Part shown: one piece after another, positions 50,927 through 59,291 of the stretch
How the letters are laid out: every line of letters begins with the position of its first letter
Numbering within the stretch: the first letter of the stretch is position 1
Source of the DNA: Microcaldota archaeon
Lineage (GTDB): Archaea; Micrarchaeota; Micrarchaeia; Micrarchaeales; CABMGC01
Direction of reading: 5' to 3'
Assembly (NCBI GenBank): GCA_021818925.1
Contig: JAKASU010000001.1
Coordinates: 359,972 to 423,971, forward strand
DNA length: 64,000 bases
The notes under the pieces: model-generated
Seen by the model: only the letters and a program-made list of their open reading frames with translations
Database searches by the model: none
What the model was told of the DNA's origin: nothing
Program-made: the position numbers and the translations under genes

Positions 50927-52112
50927 AATGAGGTACTACCCTGCACTTCTGGGCAGACACGATATGACTGCAGTAATGCCAGCATTAGTTAGAGATGTTG
51001 CATTCTTTAATGGGATAGGTGGTGTGGTTGTCGGAATTTGGATCTATGATAAATTCAGAGATTTCATGGCAAAAACAATGGCACATAATGGAAGAGAGAT
51101 AACTAATAGGAAAAAATTCATCGATAATGATAAATCAATACTTATCGATCCAATGACGTATATATTAGGTTCTCAGTATAAAAATTTCATTAGGAAAAGG
51201 GCAAAGATAAGGGCAGAATTACCTTCTAATGTTCTTCAATATCTCTTAAACCTTGAAGAAATTCACAAAAATAAAACGGGCGGCTACGAAAAAGGCGTAT
51301 TTATAGAGAATGTAATAGAATGGAGCAAGTCATCTGAATTAACAAAGGCGATGATTAAATTGCAGAAAGAAGGCGGAGCAACATTGCTCTTTTCTCCCTA
51401 CTTCACTAACTTCAGAAGTAATTTCAATGCCATGCTTGAGGCTAATTTAGAATTTGCTCAGCAAGGCATAAACAATGTTAAACGAATTGAAAACGCGAAG
51501 CTTGGCATAGTTATCTGCATAGATAAAACGATTCTAAAAGATGATGATTATGAAGATCGTTTGAGAAACTTATTTACGGCGTATAAAGAGAAACTCACAA
51601 ATGTGGATAGATTTTTCCTCAAAATTGACGGTATCGACCTTAACGATAAAAACGAAGAATACGAAAAGATAAGAAAAATGGTCGAAATTGCAAATAAGGT
51701 ATTAGAGCAGAGTGTTTTCTTTTTGGGCATACATGAGTTTGGACTTATCTTATCTCTGGACGGACTCGAAGACTTCTCTTCTCCCATGTATAGCAATCTG
51801 CGAATTATAAGAAATAAGAAAGGGAACAGAAAGGCATCAAGCGTAGGAAGATATGTTAGACCGAAAGATATGGAAAGGTTGAAAAAAGATGATATACGCT
51901 ATCTTCCTTGTTCCTGTATATATTGCTCTGCTTACTCGAATGTTTCGCAAATACCTCCGAGAGAATGGAACATTCTTAGAAAAGAACACTGGATATGGTG
52001 GCTGAACGATGAAATAAAACAAGTAACAGAGGCAGATGATAGCGGATTGGCCCAAAGTTTGAAAGATAGGTTTAGCAGAACGACACATCGCGATTGGGTC
52101 GGGTTCATTTAA
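50901..52112 (+). CDS. TGT-like TIM-barrel protein with CxCxxC zinc motif (possible DNA/RNA base-exchange enzyme)
   Basis: This 403-residue protein carries C337-x-C339-x2-C342 and H363 (PCSCIYCSAY... LRKEH), the CxCxxC-x(20-26)-H zinc site of tRNA-guanine transglycosylases. Upstream are barrel-like strands: ILIDPMTYI where TGT has its first catalytic Asp (LIDSGG), LGIVICIDK, RFFLKIDGID and FFLGIHEFGLILSLDGLEDF, which resembles the TGT stretch before the nucleophile. The second catalytic Asp of TGT is not obvious. DpdA, a TGT relative, inserts 7-deazaguanine into DNA; a similar role beside a restriction enzyme is inference. Confidence 0.45.
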   Translation: MAKDQTKTKMRYYPALLGRHDMTAVMPALVRDVAFFNGIGGVVVGIWIYDKFRDFMAKTMAHNGREITNRKKFIDNDKSILIDPMTYILGSQYKNFIRKRAKIRAELPSNVLQYLLNLEEIHKNKTGGYEKGVFIENVIEWSKSSELTKAMIKLQKEGGATLLFSPYFTNFRSNFNAMLEANLEFAQQGINNVKRIENAKLGIVICIDKTILKDDDYEDRLRNLFTAYKEKLTNVDRFFLKIDGIDLNDKNEEYEKIRKMVEIANKVLEQSVFFLGIHEFGLILSLDGLEDFSSPMYSNLRIIRNKKGNRKASSVGRYVRPKDMERLKKDDIRYLPCSCIYCSAYSNVSQIPPREWNILRKEHWIWWLNDEIKQVTEADDSGLAQSLKDRFSRTTHRDWVGFI

Positions 52113-52824
52113 GAAGGCACAGTTTAATATCTCTTTTAACTTCCTTGTTGTTTAATTTTTGGAGTTCTGCAAATATTTTGCCTTTGTTAGATGTAGGTTT
52201 AATATTATATTTTTGAGAAATATAACGGAGCTTTTGGTTGTTTAAATTATTTAGAATAACGCTATAATCTTTGTGATTAAATTTATGAGATTTGAATTTC
52301 ACGAATTTATCAATATCTTTCTTATACAAATATCTTCCAAATTTGCGAGATATGAGTTTATTTACTGCTTTTAGTTTTTCAAATTCGGTCAGAACATATA
52401 CGTAATCTGCCCAAACACTGTATGCTTCACATTGTTTTTCAGCTCTCTCAAGCGAATCGCCATTGGCCTTGATTTCCACTGCAACGATATTGTCTTTGTT
52501 ATCCAAGAAAACTATATCGCATATGTTAGAGCCTACACCCACTTCAAAAGCGTAATGAGCCGGTTTATTTTCCATAATAAAACGACGTCCCAAAGCAAGC
52601 CCATTTAGATCTTTCATTTTTCTTGCAGCTTCAGAAGGGGTTAAGTTCAATCTATAAAATTTTGAAATTTCTTTAACCTGATTTATATTAAACTTTTTAG
52701 CGCAAAATAATATCAGTTCTTCTGGCTGAAATGAATGGTAGCGTATTTTGTTATTAAAATGAAGCAAAAAGTCTTCTAAGTACTGTTTGTCAATACTCTT
52801 CAAAAGTTGCATTTTCTTCAGCAT
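52105..52824 (-). CDS. PD-(D/E)XK nuclease-like protein
   Basis: The ATG at 52824 gives 239 residues (52812 is an alternative). The core reads HYAFEVGVGSNICDIVFLDN then NIVAVEIKANGDSLERAEKQ and ADYVYVLTEF: acid, D-x(12)-E-x-K and a later tyrosine-rich strand, as in sce7726/MmcB-like nucleases. The C-terminus (YISQKYNIKPTSNKGKIFAE) resembles a SAP-type DNA-binding helix pair. It overlaps the convergent TGT-like gene by 8 bp and closes the island on the right. Confidence 0.7.
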   Translation of the reverse strand: MLKKMQLLKSIDKQYLEDFLLHFNNKIRYHSFQPEELILFCAKKFNINQVKEISKFYRLNLTPSEAARKMKDLNGLALGRRFIMENKPAHYAFEVGVGSNICDIVFLDNKDNIVAVEIKANGDSLERAEKQCEAYSVWADYVYVLTEFEKLKAVNKLISRKFGRYLYKKDIDKFVKFKSHKFNHKDYSVILNNLNNQKLRYISQKYNIKPTSNKGKIFAELQKLNNKEVKRDIKLCLLK

Positions 52825-52973
52825 TAAACCAGACAACTATTATTTAACTAACTTAAAAATCATATGTTTGTTTTTAAAGTAAATATCTTCTCAATTTACC
52901 ATACTGCTCTTTCTTCTCAAAATAAATGTAGATCCTCATAGTACTGGGTTTTATCTACCTAGCGTCAAGGTCA

Positions 52974-53885
52974 ATGCGTTTGCGCAGCAAACAAAAACTT
53001 TCCCTTCCCTATATCTCCATGCTTCCCGACTGGCTTGCCATCAAGCCCGCCAACACAGAGAGATACGGAGAGATAAAGGATACCATAAACAGCCTCGGCC
53101 TGCACACGGTCTGCGTCGAGGCCCACTGCCCCAACATAACCGAGTGCTGGAGCGCTGGCACGGCCACGTTCATGATACTCGGCGGCACCTGCACCAGGGG
53201 CTGCAGGTTCTGCGCAGTACAGAAACGCGCCATCGGGGAGGGCATAGACATGCTGGAGCCCACGAAGCTTGCCTCAGTCATCAAGAAGTGGGGGCTTGAC
53301 TATGTTGTCCTTACCTCCGTATGCAGGGACGACCTGCCTGACCAGGGCTCCGGGCACTTCGCTGCCTGCGTCAGGGAGATCAAGAAGGTATGCGCAAACA
53401 CGCTTGTGGAGGTGCTGATACCCGACTTCAGGGGCGATACTTCATGCCTGCAGCGGATCGTGGACGCGAAGCCTGACGTGATAGGGCACAACATAGAGAC
53501 GGTAGAGAGGCTTAATCCTATCATCAGGGACAGGAGGGCTAATTATTCGCAGTCCTTGAAGGTTTTGCAGAAATCCAAGCAGCTGGACAGGCGCATCTAC
53601 ACCAAGTCAGCCATGATGCTTGGTGTGGGCGAGACCGAAGATGAGATAATCAGGGCGCTGCAGGACCTGCGCGCCAACGGCGTGGACTTCGTCGCCATCG
53701 GCCAGTACCTCAGGCCCTCGCAGCACCACTACGAGGTGAAGGAGTACGTTACTCCTGAGAAGTTCGAGCGCCTCAGGAAGAGGGCCCTAGAGCTTGGTTT
53801 TCTCTACGTGGCCGCCGGTCCGTTCGTCAGGAGCTCGTACAAGGCGGGTGAGTACTTCGTCAAGAGGCTCATACAGAACAAGTAA
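52974..53885 (+). CDS. lipA: Lipoyl synthase
   Basis: The 303-residue radical-SAM enzyme has both cluster sites: the auxiliary site CVEAHCPNITECW and the radical-SAM CTRGCRFCAV. HNIETVERLN, YTKSAMMLGVGETEDEII and the C-terminal RSSYKAGE, whose serine binds the auxiliary cluster, follow. It inserts two sulfurs into octanoyl groups on E2. It lies with lplA/lplB and the dehydrogenase genes and returns to higher G/C than the island to its left. nnrD follows 11 bp downstream. Confidence 0.95.
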   Translation: MRLRSKQKLSLPYISMLPDWLAIKPANTERYGEIKDTINSLGLHTVCVEAHCPNITECWSAGTATFMILGGTCTRGCRFCAVQKRAIGEGIDMLEPTKLASVIKKWGLDYVVLTSVCRDDLPDQGSGHFAACVREIKKVCANTLVEVLIPDFRGDTSCLQRIVDAKPDVIGHNIETVERLNPIIRDRRANYSQSLKVLQKSKQLDRRIYTKSAMMLGVGETEDEIIRALQDLRANGVDFVAIGQYLRPSQHHYEVKEYVTPEKFERLRKRALELGFLYVAAGPFVRSSYKAGEYFVKRLIQNK

Positions 53886-53896
53886 CAGATGCTAGC

Positions 53897-54784
53897 ATGA
53901 AGGTAAGTGCAGCCGGAATGAAAGACCTGCGACTTGCGTCGACTCCACGAAGCCTCTATTCAGACAAGAGACAAAACGGCCGCATACTCGTGATTGGAGG
54001 CAGTTCTCGGTTCCACGGCGCCCCCGTCCTTGTCTCCAACGCAGCCTACCTCACGCTTGCTGCCATGCGCGTGGGAGCCGGCTACGCGGTAACCTGCGTA
54101 CCCAAAAGCATACTCTCTCCTGTGCGGAAGCTCTCCCCAAACCTGATAGTTAGGCCGCTGAGCGGCGAGAACCTGAACAGCAGGGACCTTCAGGAGCTGA
54201 AGGGCGAGGCGCAGCGTGCCGACTGCATAGTCATCGGCCCGGGGCTGGGCAGGTCCAGGGCTACGGTCAGGACCGTAGCCAGGCTGATCGCCTACTGCCT
54301 GAAGCTCGAGAAGAGGCTGCTAATAGATGCCGATGCTATACTCGCCGTGAGGTCTCTGCGCGGGAGGCTGGGCAGGAACGTGCTGCTCACCCCGAACGAC
54401 CGCGAGTTCCACATGCTCAGCAGGGCCGGGCTCGCGGACAGGGAGATGAGGATAGATGCTGTGAAGAAACTTGCGAGCAGGCTGGGCGCCAATGTACTGC
54501 TCAAGGGCCACGTCACGGTAATCAGCGACGGCAGGCGCGTCAAACTCGTCGAGTCGAGGACCGCAACGCTTGCCACTATGGGCACCGGCGACGTGCTCTC
54601 GGGCATAATCGGCGGGTACATGACCCGCAACGGCAACGCGTTCGTGTCAGCAGTTGCCGGAGCCTACCTGCAGGTCAAGATAGGCGACCTGCTCTACAAG
54701 GAGAAGGGATACCACGCGATTGCGACAGACGTGCTGGACTACATTCCGAGGATACTGAAGAAGTACGACAGGACGACCGGATAA
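53897..54784 (+). CDS. nnrD: ADP-dependent NAD(P)H-hydrate dehydratase
   Basis: The 295-residue protein is the YjeF C-terminal (ribokinase-like) domain: GRILVIGGSSRFHGAPVLVS, AAMRVGAGYAVTCVPKSI, IGPGLGRS, LLIDADAILAV, LLTPNDREFHML and TLATMGTGDVLSGIIGGYM. It repairs hydrated NADH or NADPH using ADP. The usual fused epimerase half (NnrE) is absent. It lies just after lipA, and NADH from the dehydrogenase complex would be its substrate pool. Confidence 0.9.
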   Translation: MKVSAAGMKDLRLASTPRSLYSDKRQNGRILVIGGSSRFHGAPVLVSNAAYLTLAAMRVGAGYAVTCVPKSILSPVRKLSPNLIVRPLSGENLNSRDLQELKGEAQRADCIVIGPGLGRSRATVRTVARLIAYCLKLEKRLLIDADAILAVRSLRGRLGRNVLLTPNDREFHMLSRAGLADREMRIDAVKKLASRLGANVLLKGHVTVISDGRRVKLVESRTATLATMGTGDVLSGIIGGYMTRNGNAFVSAVAGAYLQVKIGDLLYKEKGYHAIATDVLDYIPRILKKYDRTTG

Positions 54785-54801
54785 TAGTTCGTAGTGACTA
54801 A

Positions 54802-55284
54802 ATGGTTCTAATAAAACACATTCAAAGAGGTTTAAGAACAAGAGAACTTGGGAAAATCAAATCGAAGTGTAATTATTGTAATAGGAATACTGCACAAACT
54901 GTGTACTTTAATCGACCAATAAACTGGTTTATTTTAGGTATTATTCCAATACCTTACCCGTCTCCAAACTTTGATATTATAGTGAATTGTGAGAGATGCA
55001 ACAACGTAGTTAACATTTTAAACAACGAAAAAGGCGATGTATTAAGAGATAAGTTTATAGATGTTAAAAGTGATTTTCATAAACGGGATTTTGTGGTTCA
55101 AATTGAGTGCTGCGATGTTTGCTATTTTGAAAATAAGAAAAAAATAGTTCCTAGTAAGTGGGAAACAAAAGCTGCAAACACAGTACTTCACTTATGTGAT
55201 AAACACAAAGGCTGGTTGGAAGAAAAAAAATTCAAAAACGCAAAAGAACTCATAAATCATATCTCTAATTGGTATTCATCTTGA
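54802..55284 (+). CDS. Small zinc-ribbon-like protein, AT-rich
   Basis: This 160-residue protein is far more AT-rich than its neighbours. It has several cysteine pairs (KCNYCNRNT, NCERCNNVV, ECCDVCYF and LCDKHKGW) that fit two zinc ribbons, and one hydrophobic stretch, NWFILGIIPIPYPSP, like membrane-associated zinc-ribbon proteins. No family is recognised. The composition suggests recent acquisition between nnrD and lplA. Confidence 0.55.
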   Translation: MVLIKHIQRGLRTRELGKIKSKCNYCNRNTAQTVYFNRPINWFILGIIPIPYPSPNFDIIVNCERCNNVVNILNNEKGDVLRDKFIDVKSDFHKRDFVVQIECCDVCYFENKKKIVPSKWETKAANTVLHLCDKHKGWLEEKKFKNAKELINHISNWYSS

Positions 55285-55285
55285 A

Positions 55286-56032
55286 TTACCGGCTAAAATT
55301 CCAAGCATCTGTGGCGTAAACCGTTCTCGCAAGCTCGCTTGCCCTGCTCTCCTCCTCTCCGCTCAGGCTTCCTTGCTTGTATTCCTTGCCCTTCGTGAAT
55401 CCTTTCAGCAGCGCCTCGTACGTCTCCTCTATCGATGCGCTGGAGTACTTCGACACTGATGTAACCCTCTCCTCCACGCTCTTTATCATCTTGTCTGAGA
55501 TCTTCTCCGCGCTCACGTTCAGCAGCGAGAACATCCTCTTAACGTCAGTGCTGTAGAGCACGGTTCCGTGCTGCAAGAGCACGCCCTGCCTCCTCGTCTG
55601 GGCGTTGCCAGATATCTTCTTGCCCTGCACGAGTATGTCGTTTATCGGAGCGAAGCTCGCCTCTATGCCAAGCGTCTTCAGGCCTGCGATTATCCAGTCG
55701 CAGATGAAGGCATAGCTCTCTCTTATTCCGTGGGGGAAGAGCGGCTCCGGGGCTATGACGCTGTACGTCACCTCGCCGCCGAGGTCGTGGTATACGGCGC
55801 CGCCGCCGGTTATGCGCCTTATGTAATTGACACCCAGTTCCCTGCATCTTGCCGTGTTGACCTCCTTCTCCATGCTCTGGAAGGTGCCTATCGACACGGC
55901 ACTGGGTTTCCACCTGTAGAACCTTATCGTGGGCTCGGTCTTTCCATCTCTTACGTGCTCCAGTATGGCCTCGTCTGTGCCCATGTTAGTGTACGCGTCG
56001 TGTATCTCCAACGGGATTACTCGCCACTTCAC
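55286..56032 (-). CDS. lplA: Lipoate-protein ligase A, catalytic subunit
   Basis: The 248-residue protein has the LplA/BirA-like catalytic domain: TNMGTDEAILEHV, RFYRWKPSAVSIGTF, RRITGGGAVYHDLGGEVTYS and NDILVQGKKISGNAQTRR, which holds the conserved lysine. It activates lipoate (or octanoate) with ATP and attaches it to E2 and similar proteins. The C-terminal domain is on a separate gene (lplB) that overlaps it by 4 bp, as in Thermoplasma. Confidence 0.93.
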   Translation of the reverse strand: MKWRVIPLEIHDAYTNMGTDEAILEHVRDGKTEPTIRFYRWKPSAVSIGTFQSMEKEVNTARCRELGVNYIRRITGGGAVYHDLGGEVTYSVIAPEPLFPHGIRESYAFICDWIIAGLKTLGIEASFAPINDILVQGKKISGNAQTRRQGVLLQHGTVLYSTDVKRMFSLLNVSAEKISDKMIKSVEERVTSVSKYSSASIEETYEALLKGFTKGKEYKQGSLSGEEESRASELARTVYATDAWNFSR

Positions 56033-56313
56033 TTCTTCACCGCCATCCTTATCGTCTCCGCGATTGCGTCAGGGGTCACGCCTATCAGCTCCGCGTTGTT
56101 CATCGCCAGCACCTTCGCTATCTTGCCAGAGATCTCGTCCTTCTTCGCCCTGGGGCTCGTGCCCACCAATGCCTTTTCTATCCTTGGCAGCGCGTCTTCG
56201 GGATGGAGGAAGAAGTCTCCAAGGATCTGCACACTCCTTATCTTCGGTCCGTAGACCAGCCTCACGCTGACCATCTTTCCCCCGGGAACCTTCTGCTCTG
56301 CGAAGCCCTCCAC
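56029..56313 (-). CDS. lplB: Lipoate-protein ligase B-type subunit (LplA C-terminal domain)
   Basis: The 94-residue protein matches the small LplB subunit of Thermoplasma, equivalent to the C-terminal domain of E. coli LplA: VPGGKMVSVRLVYGPKIRSV, GDFFLHPEDALPRIEKALVG and a C-terminal helix pair. LplA needs it for adenylation of lipoate. It starts at a GTG and is coupled to lplA by overlap. Confidence 0.87.
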   Translation of the reverse strand: MEGFAEQKVPGGKMVSVRLVYGPKIRSVQILGDFFLHPEDALPRIEKALVGTSPRAKKDEISGKIAKVLAMNNAELIGVTPDAIAETIRMAVKK

Positions 56314-56363
56314 GTATCAACTATCCGCAAAAGGTATTTAAGAATTAGGCGAGCATGCTAGCC

Positions 56364-56678
56364 ATGGCAATGCAAAAGCTCGGGATAAACAGGAAGGACC
56401 TGAAGGAGGATTCGCCAACGGGCGCAGAGGCCGGAGGCAAGAAGCTTGCTGTCGTGCTGCACAAGGGCAAGGTCTTCGCCATATACGCCGTGTGCACGCA
56501 CGAGGGCGGACCGCTTGACGAAGGCTCGATGGACGGAGACGAGATACTCTGCCCATGGCACGCCGGCGCCTACAACATAATGACCGGCAAGGCAGACGAG
56601 AACACCAACTGGGTCCACGACACCCCGGTGTACAAGGTCAGCGAGGCCGGGGACGGCGAGCTTTCTGTTGAGATGTAG
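56364..56678 (+). CDS. Rieske-type [2Fe-2S] ferredoxin
   Basis: The start is set at the ATG at 56364, about 26 bp after GTATTTAAG. ATGs at 56355 and 56370 are alternatives. The 104-residue protein has both Rieske boxes, CTHEGGPLDEGSMDG and CPWHAGAYNIMTG, with two Cys and two His for the cluster. There is no membrane anchor, so it is a soluble Rieske ferredoxin. Its electron partner is not evident; it is divergent from lplB. Confidence 0.9.
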   Translation: MAMQKLGINRKDLKEDSPTGAEAGGKKLAVVLHKGKVFAIYAVCTHEGGPLDEGSMDGDEILCPWHAGAYNIMTGKADENTNWVHDTPVYKVSEAGDGELSVEM

Positions 56679-56679
56679 C

Positions 56680-57960
56680 CTATTCCCCCCATTCAGCGAT
56701 TGAAGAGTCCGGCTCGCTTCCGGACGCGGAAACCAACTCAGCGAAAGCGTCCTCGAGCTTGTCAGGATGCCCGAGACCTATAAGCGCGATGTCGCTGTTG
56801 CTCAGGCCCATCGCCTCGTTTATTCTTGAGATCTCCTCGGGAGTGGTGGCCGCGTGCGGCTCCCTGCTTGTGAACGATATGCAGCCGTATTTGTTGAACA
56901 CGCTGCCGTGCGCCTTCGCGTCCAGCTTGCGGCCTTTCGCTCTTATCGCGAACGCGCGGTTCTCCCCGGATATGCCGCCCATTATCTCGGGGCTCTTGTT
57001 GCCGATGAACACGCCCGTTACGTCGAATATGGTGAGGCTGTCGAGCGCCTTGTTCTTCGTGACGCGCTGCTGGTGCGCGGAATAACGGCGCTGAAGCAGG
57101 ATGCCGGCGCTGATAAGCAGCGCAGCGGCGATGTAGTACGGCTCTATCGGAGTGCCGAGAATCAGGAAGGAGAAGGCTATTGTCATGAACGGCACTGCAA
57201 GCGCCACGTTTCCGGTTATGAGCGGGCCCAGCGACTTTATTGCGAAGTAGTAGAGCGTGGTTCCTATGGCGTAGGCGACGATTCCAAGAAAAAGCAGGGA
57301 GAGGACAACGGCAGGGGTGAAGGCTATGCTTATGCTCGTGTTTGTTGCGAGCACGAGCGCCGCGACAGCGGTGAACGAGGAGACATTGAATACGGCTATC
57401 GCTCCTGCGGTGTCGGCGTTGTACTTATTCATTATAAGTATGGAGAACGTGCTGGAAAACGCGGCCAGGAGCAGCACGCCTATGAAGGGCACCTGCGACG
57501 CGCTGATGCTGAACAGAGTGCCTCCGCTGACTATCACGTACACCCCGAGGAAGCCTATGACCGTGGCCAGGTACTGCGCCCTCTTCACCTTCTGCCTCAG
57601 GATCATGGGAGTCAGCAGAGCGACGAAAACGGGCCAGGTTCTGTATAGTATTGATCCCACCGAAGGGTTCGTCCCGAGGGTTCCTATGCCCAGGAACAGC
57701 TGCGTGAAGAGGTCGTTGAGCAGCCCCGCTACCAGTATTATGCCGAAGAGGCGGGGCTGCTTCGTCAGGGCCACAAGCCCCCTGCCCCTGTTGACAGCGA
57801 AGCTGATCGCAAGCGAGGCTATCGAGCCTATGAGGAAGCCGTAGAACAGCTCCGGGAGTATTCCTATCTTGCTGCCCCCTATCTGGAGGAAGATGGACCA
57901 GAGCGACACCTCGAGTATTGCTAGAGCAAGGGCGATAGCAGCTTTGTATGATACCTTCAT
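56680..57960 (-). CDS. EamA/DMT transporter with an extra C-terminal domain
   Basis: In this 426-residue protein the first 300 form ten membrane helices in two EamA repeats (ILYRTWPVFVALLTPMILRQ and FAIKSLGPLITGNVALAVPF). The last 120 residues are soluble, with SLTIFDVTGVFIGNKSPEIM, ISGENRAFAIRAKGRKLDA and a helical acidic tail. I do not recognise this domain; it may regulate the transporter. It points against the Rieske gene, 1 bp apart. Confidence 0.7.
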   Translation of the reverse strand: MKVSYKAAIALALAILEVSLWSIFLQIGGSKIGILPELFYGFLIGSIASLAISFAVNRGRGLVALTKQPRLFGIILVAGLLNDLFTQLFLGIGTLGTNPSVGSILYRTWPVFVALLTPMILRQKVKRAQYLATVIGFLGVYVIVSGGTLFSISASQVPFIGVLLLAAFSSTFSILIMNKYNADTAGAIAVFNVSSFTAVAALVLATNTSISIAFTPAVVLSLLFLGIVAYAIGTTLYYFAIKSLGPLITGNVALAVPFMTIAFSFLILGTPIEPYYIAAALLISAGILLQRRYSAHQQRVTKNKALDSLTIFDVTGVFIGNKSPEIMGGISGENRAFAIRAKGRKLDAKAHGSVFNKYGCISFTSREPHAATTPEEISRINEAMGLSNSDIALIGLGHPDKLEDAFAELVSASGSEPDSSIAEWGE

Positions 57961-58058
57961 CGATTACCATTGGTGAATGGCATATAATAATCCGGCATAA
58001 ATCTCTAAACTTATTTACATAAATTGCGGATTTTTATACTAGGCAATTTATACCTTGC

Positions 58059-59090
58059 GTGCGCATCGGTATTGTGGCAGGAGACGAACCAATCTTTACC
58101 AACAGGGACAGGATGCTGCTGATGGAGCTGAGCGCTGACGCGAGGGCGAGCCTGACGCGACTCGCAAAGGTCGCCGGCTGCTCCGTTGCGACGGCGGCGA
58201 AGCTGGTGGACAGGCTGGTCAGGGCATTGGACATAAGGTTCACCCTCGAGATAGACATGGACCGGCTCGGCTTCCCCGAGAGGCACATCCTCATGCTGAA
58301 GTTCAAGAAGAAGCCAGGCGAGGAATTCCTGCGGGATTTCTTCAAGGGCGATACCTATGCGCAGGATGTCTACCTCACAAGCGGGGATTTTGACCTGCTG
58401 GTCTTCGCCGCTGCCGACACTCCGATAAACTACATTAGATGGGAAACGGATTTGGCCGCAAACCTCTCCGATTATGAGCCGGAGTTGCGTCCGTCGGAGT
58501 TCGTCTTCCCGCAGCTCGGCTTCGTGCCGCTCAGCGACGGCTTCGTCGACTTCATACGTGAGGAAATCAGGGCGGACAAGAAGGACAGGCAGATACTCAG
58601 AGAGCTGAACAGGAACTCGAGGGTAGGCTACAGGGACCTGGCGCGGCTCACCGGCATGAACGAGGACACTATAAGGTACAGGATCTTCAAGCTGGTGAAG
58701 AGGCAGATAGTGCGAAGGTTCACGATAGCGGTGCAGAATCCCGGCTACGGCAGCCTTGTCGCCTACTTCCTTAGGTACAGGTTCAGCAAGAACACCACAA
58801 CAGACGCATTCCCCCAGATGCGAAACCGTTACATGAACGAGGGTGCGGAAACGCCGCTGATCAACACATACCCAATGATAGCCCCGATAAGCGGCAGCTA
58901 CAGGTCTTTCGGAATGGCGTTCGACAGGGACCGGAAGCAGGCGCTATACAACGCTGTCAAGTGGCACAGCATACTCCTGAAGAAGGAAGAGATACGCGAG
59001 AGGCATGCGCTTATCACGAAGCCGATCAAGGGACTGCTCCCGCTGAGGAACCTCGACCCGAAACAGCACTACAGGCTGATCTGGACATAG
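58059..59090 (+). CDS. Lrp/AsnC-like regulator with two helix-turn-helix domains
   Basis: This 343-residue protein has a first winged helix at residues about 15-55 (NRDRMLLMELSADARASLTR, GCSVATAAKLVDRLV). A ligand-binding-like ferredoxin fold follows, then a second one (DRQILRELNRNSRVGYRDLA, MNEDTIRYRIFKLV) with another sensing domain. Two fused Lrp/AsnC units are unusual. It could regulate the divergent transporter gene. A GTG at 58059 fits a leaderless start 26 bp after TTTTTATACT; a GTG at 58074 is an alternative. Confidence 0.75.
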   Translation: MRIGIVAGDEPIFTNRDRMLLMELSADARASLTRLAKVAGCSVATAAKLVDRLVRALDIRFTLEIDMDRLGFPERHILMLKFKKKPGEEFLRDFFKGDTYAQDVYLTSGDFDLLVFAAADTPINYIRWETDLAANLSDYEPELRPSEFVFPQLGFVPLSDGFVDFIREEIRADKKDRQILRELNRNSRVGYRDLARLTGMNEDTIRYRIFKLVKRQIVRRFTIAVQNPGYGSLVAYFLRYRFSKNTTTDAFPQMRNRYMNEGAETPLINTYPMIAPISGSYRSFGMAFDRDRKQALYNAVKWHSILLKKEEIRERHALITKPIKGLLPLRNLDPKQHYRLIWT

Positions 59091-59291
59091 CGTCCGAAGC
59101 AGCCTGTTAATAAATCCGAAATTATCTCAAATAAAATTCAATAATAAATAAGATATTTAAATAAGAACCGGCATATTATATGCTGGGGAAAGAGTCAGTC
59201 TAGCACAGTGTCTTTTACACTTGCGCTTGTTTTCAAACCACCCACCCATACTGCCTTTCCCTCCACCCGATAGCTCTTCAGCGCGAGCGCT

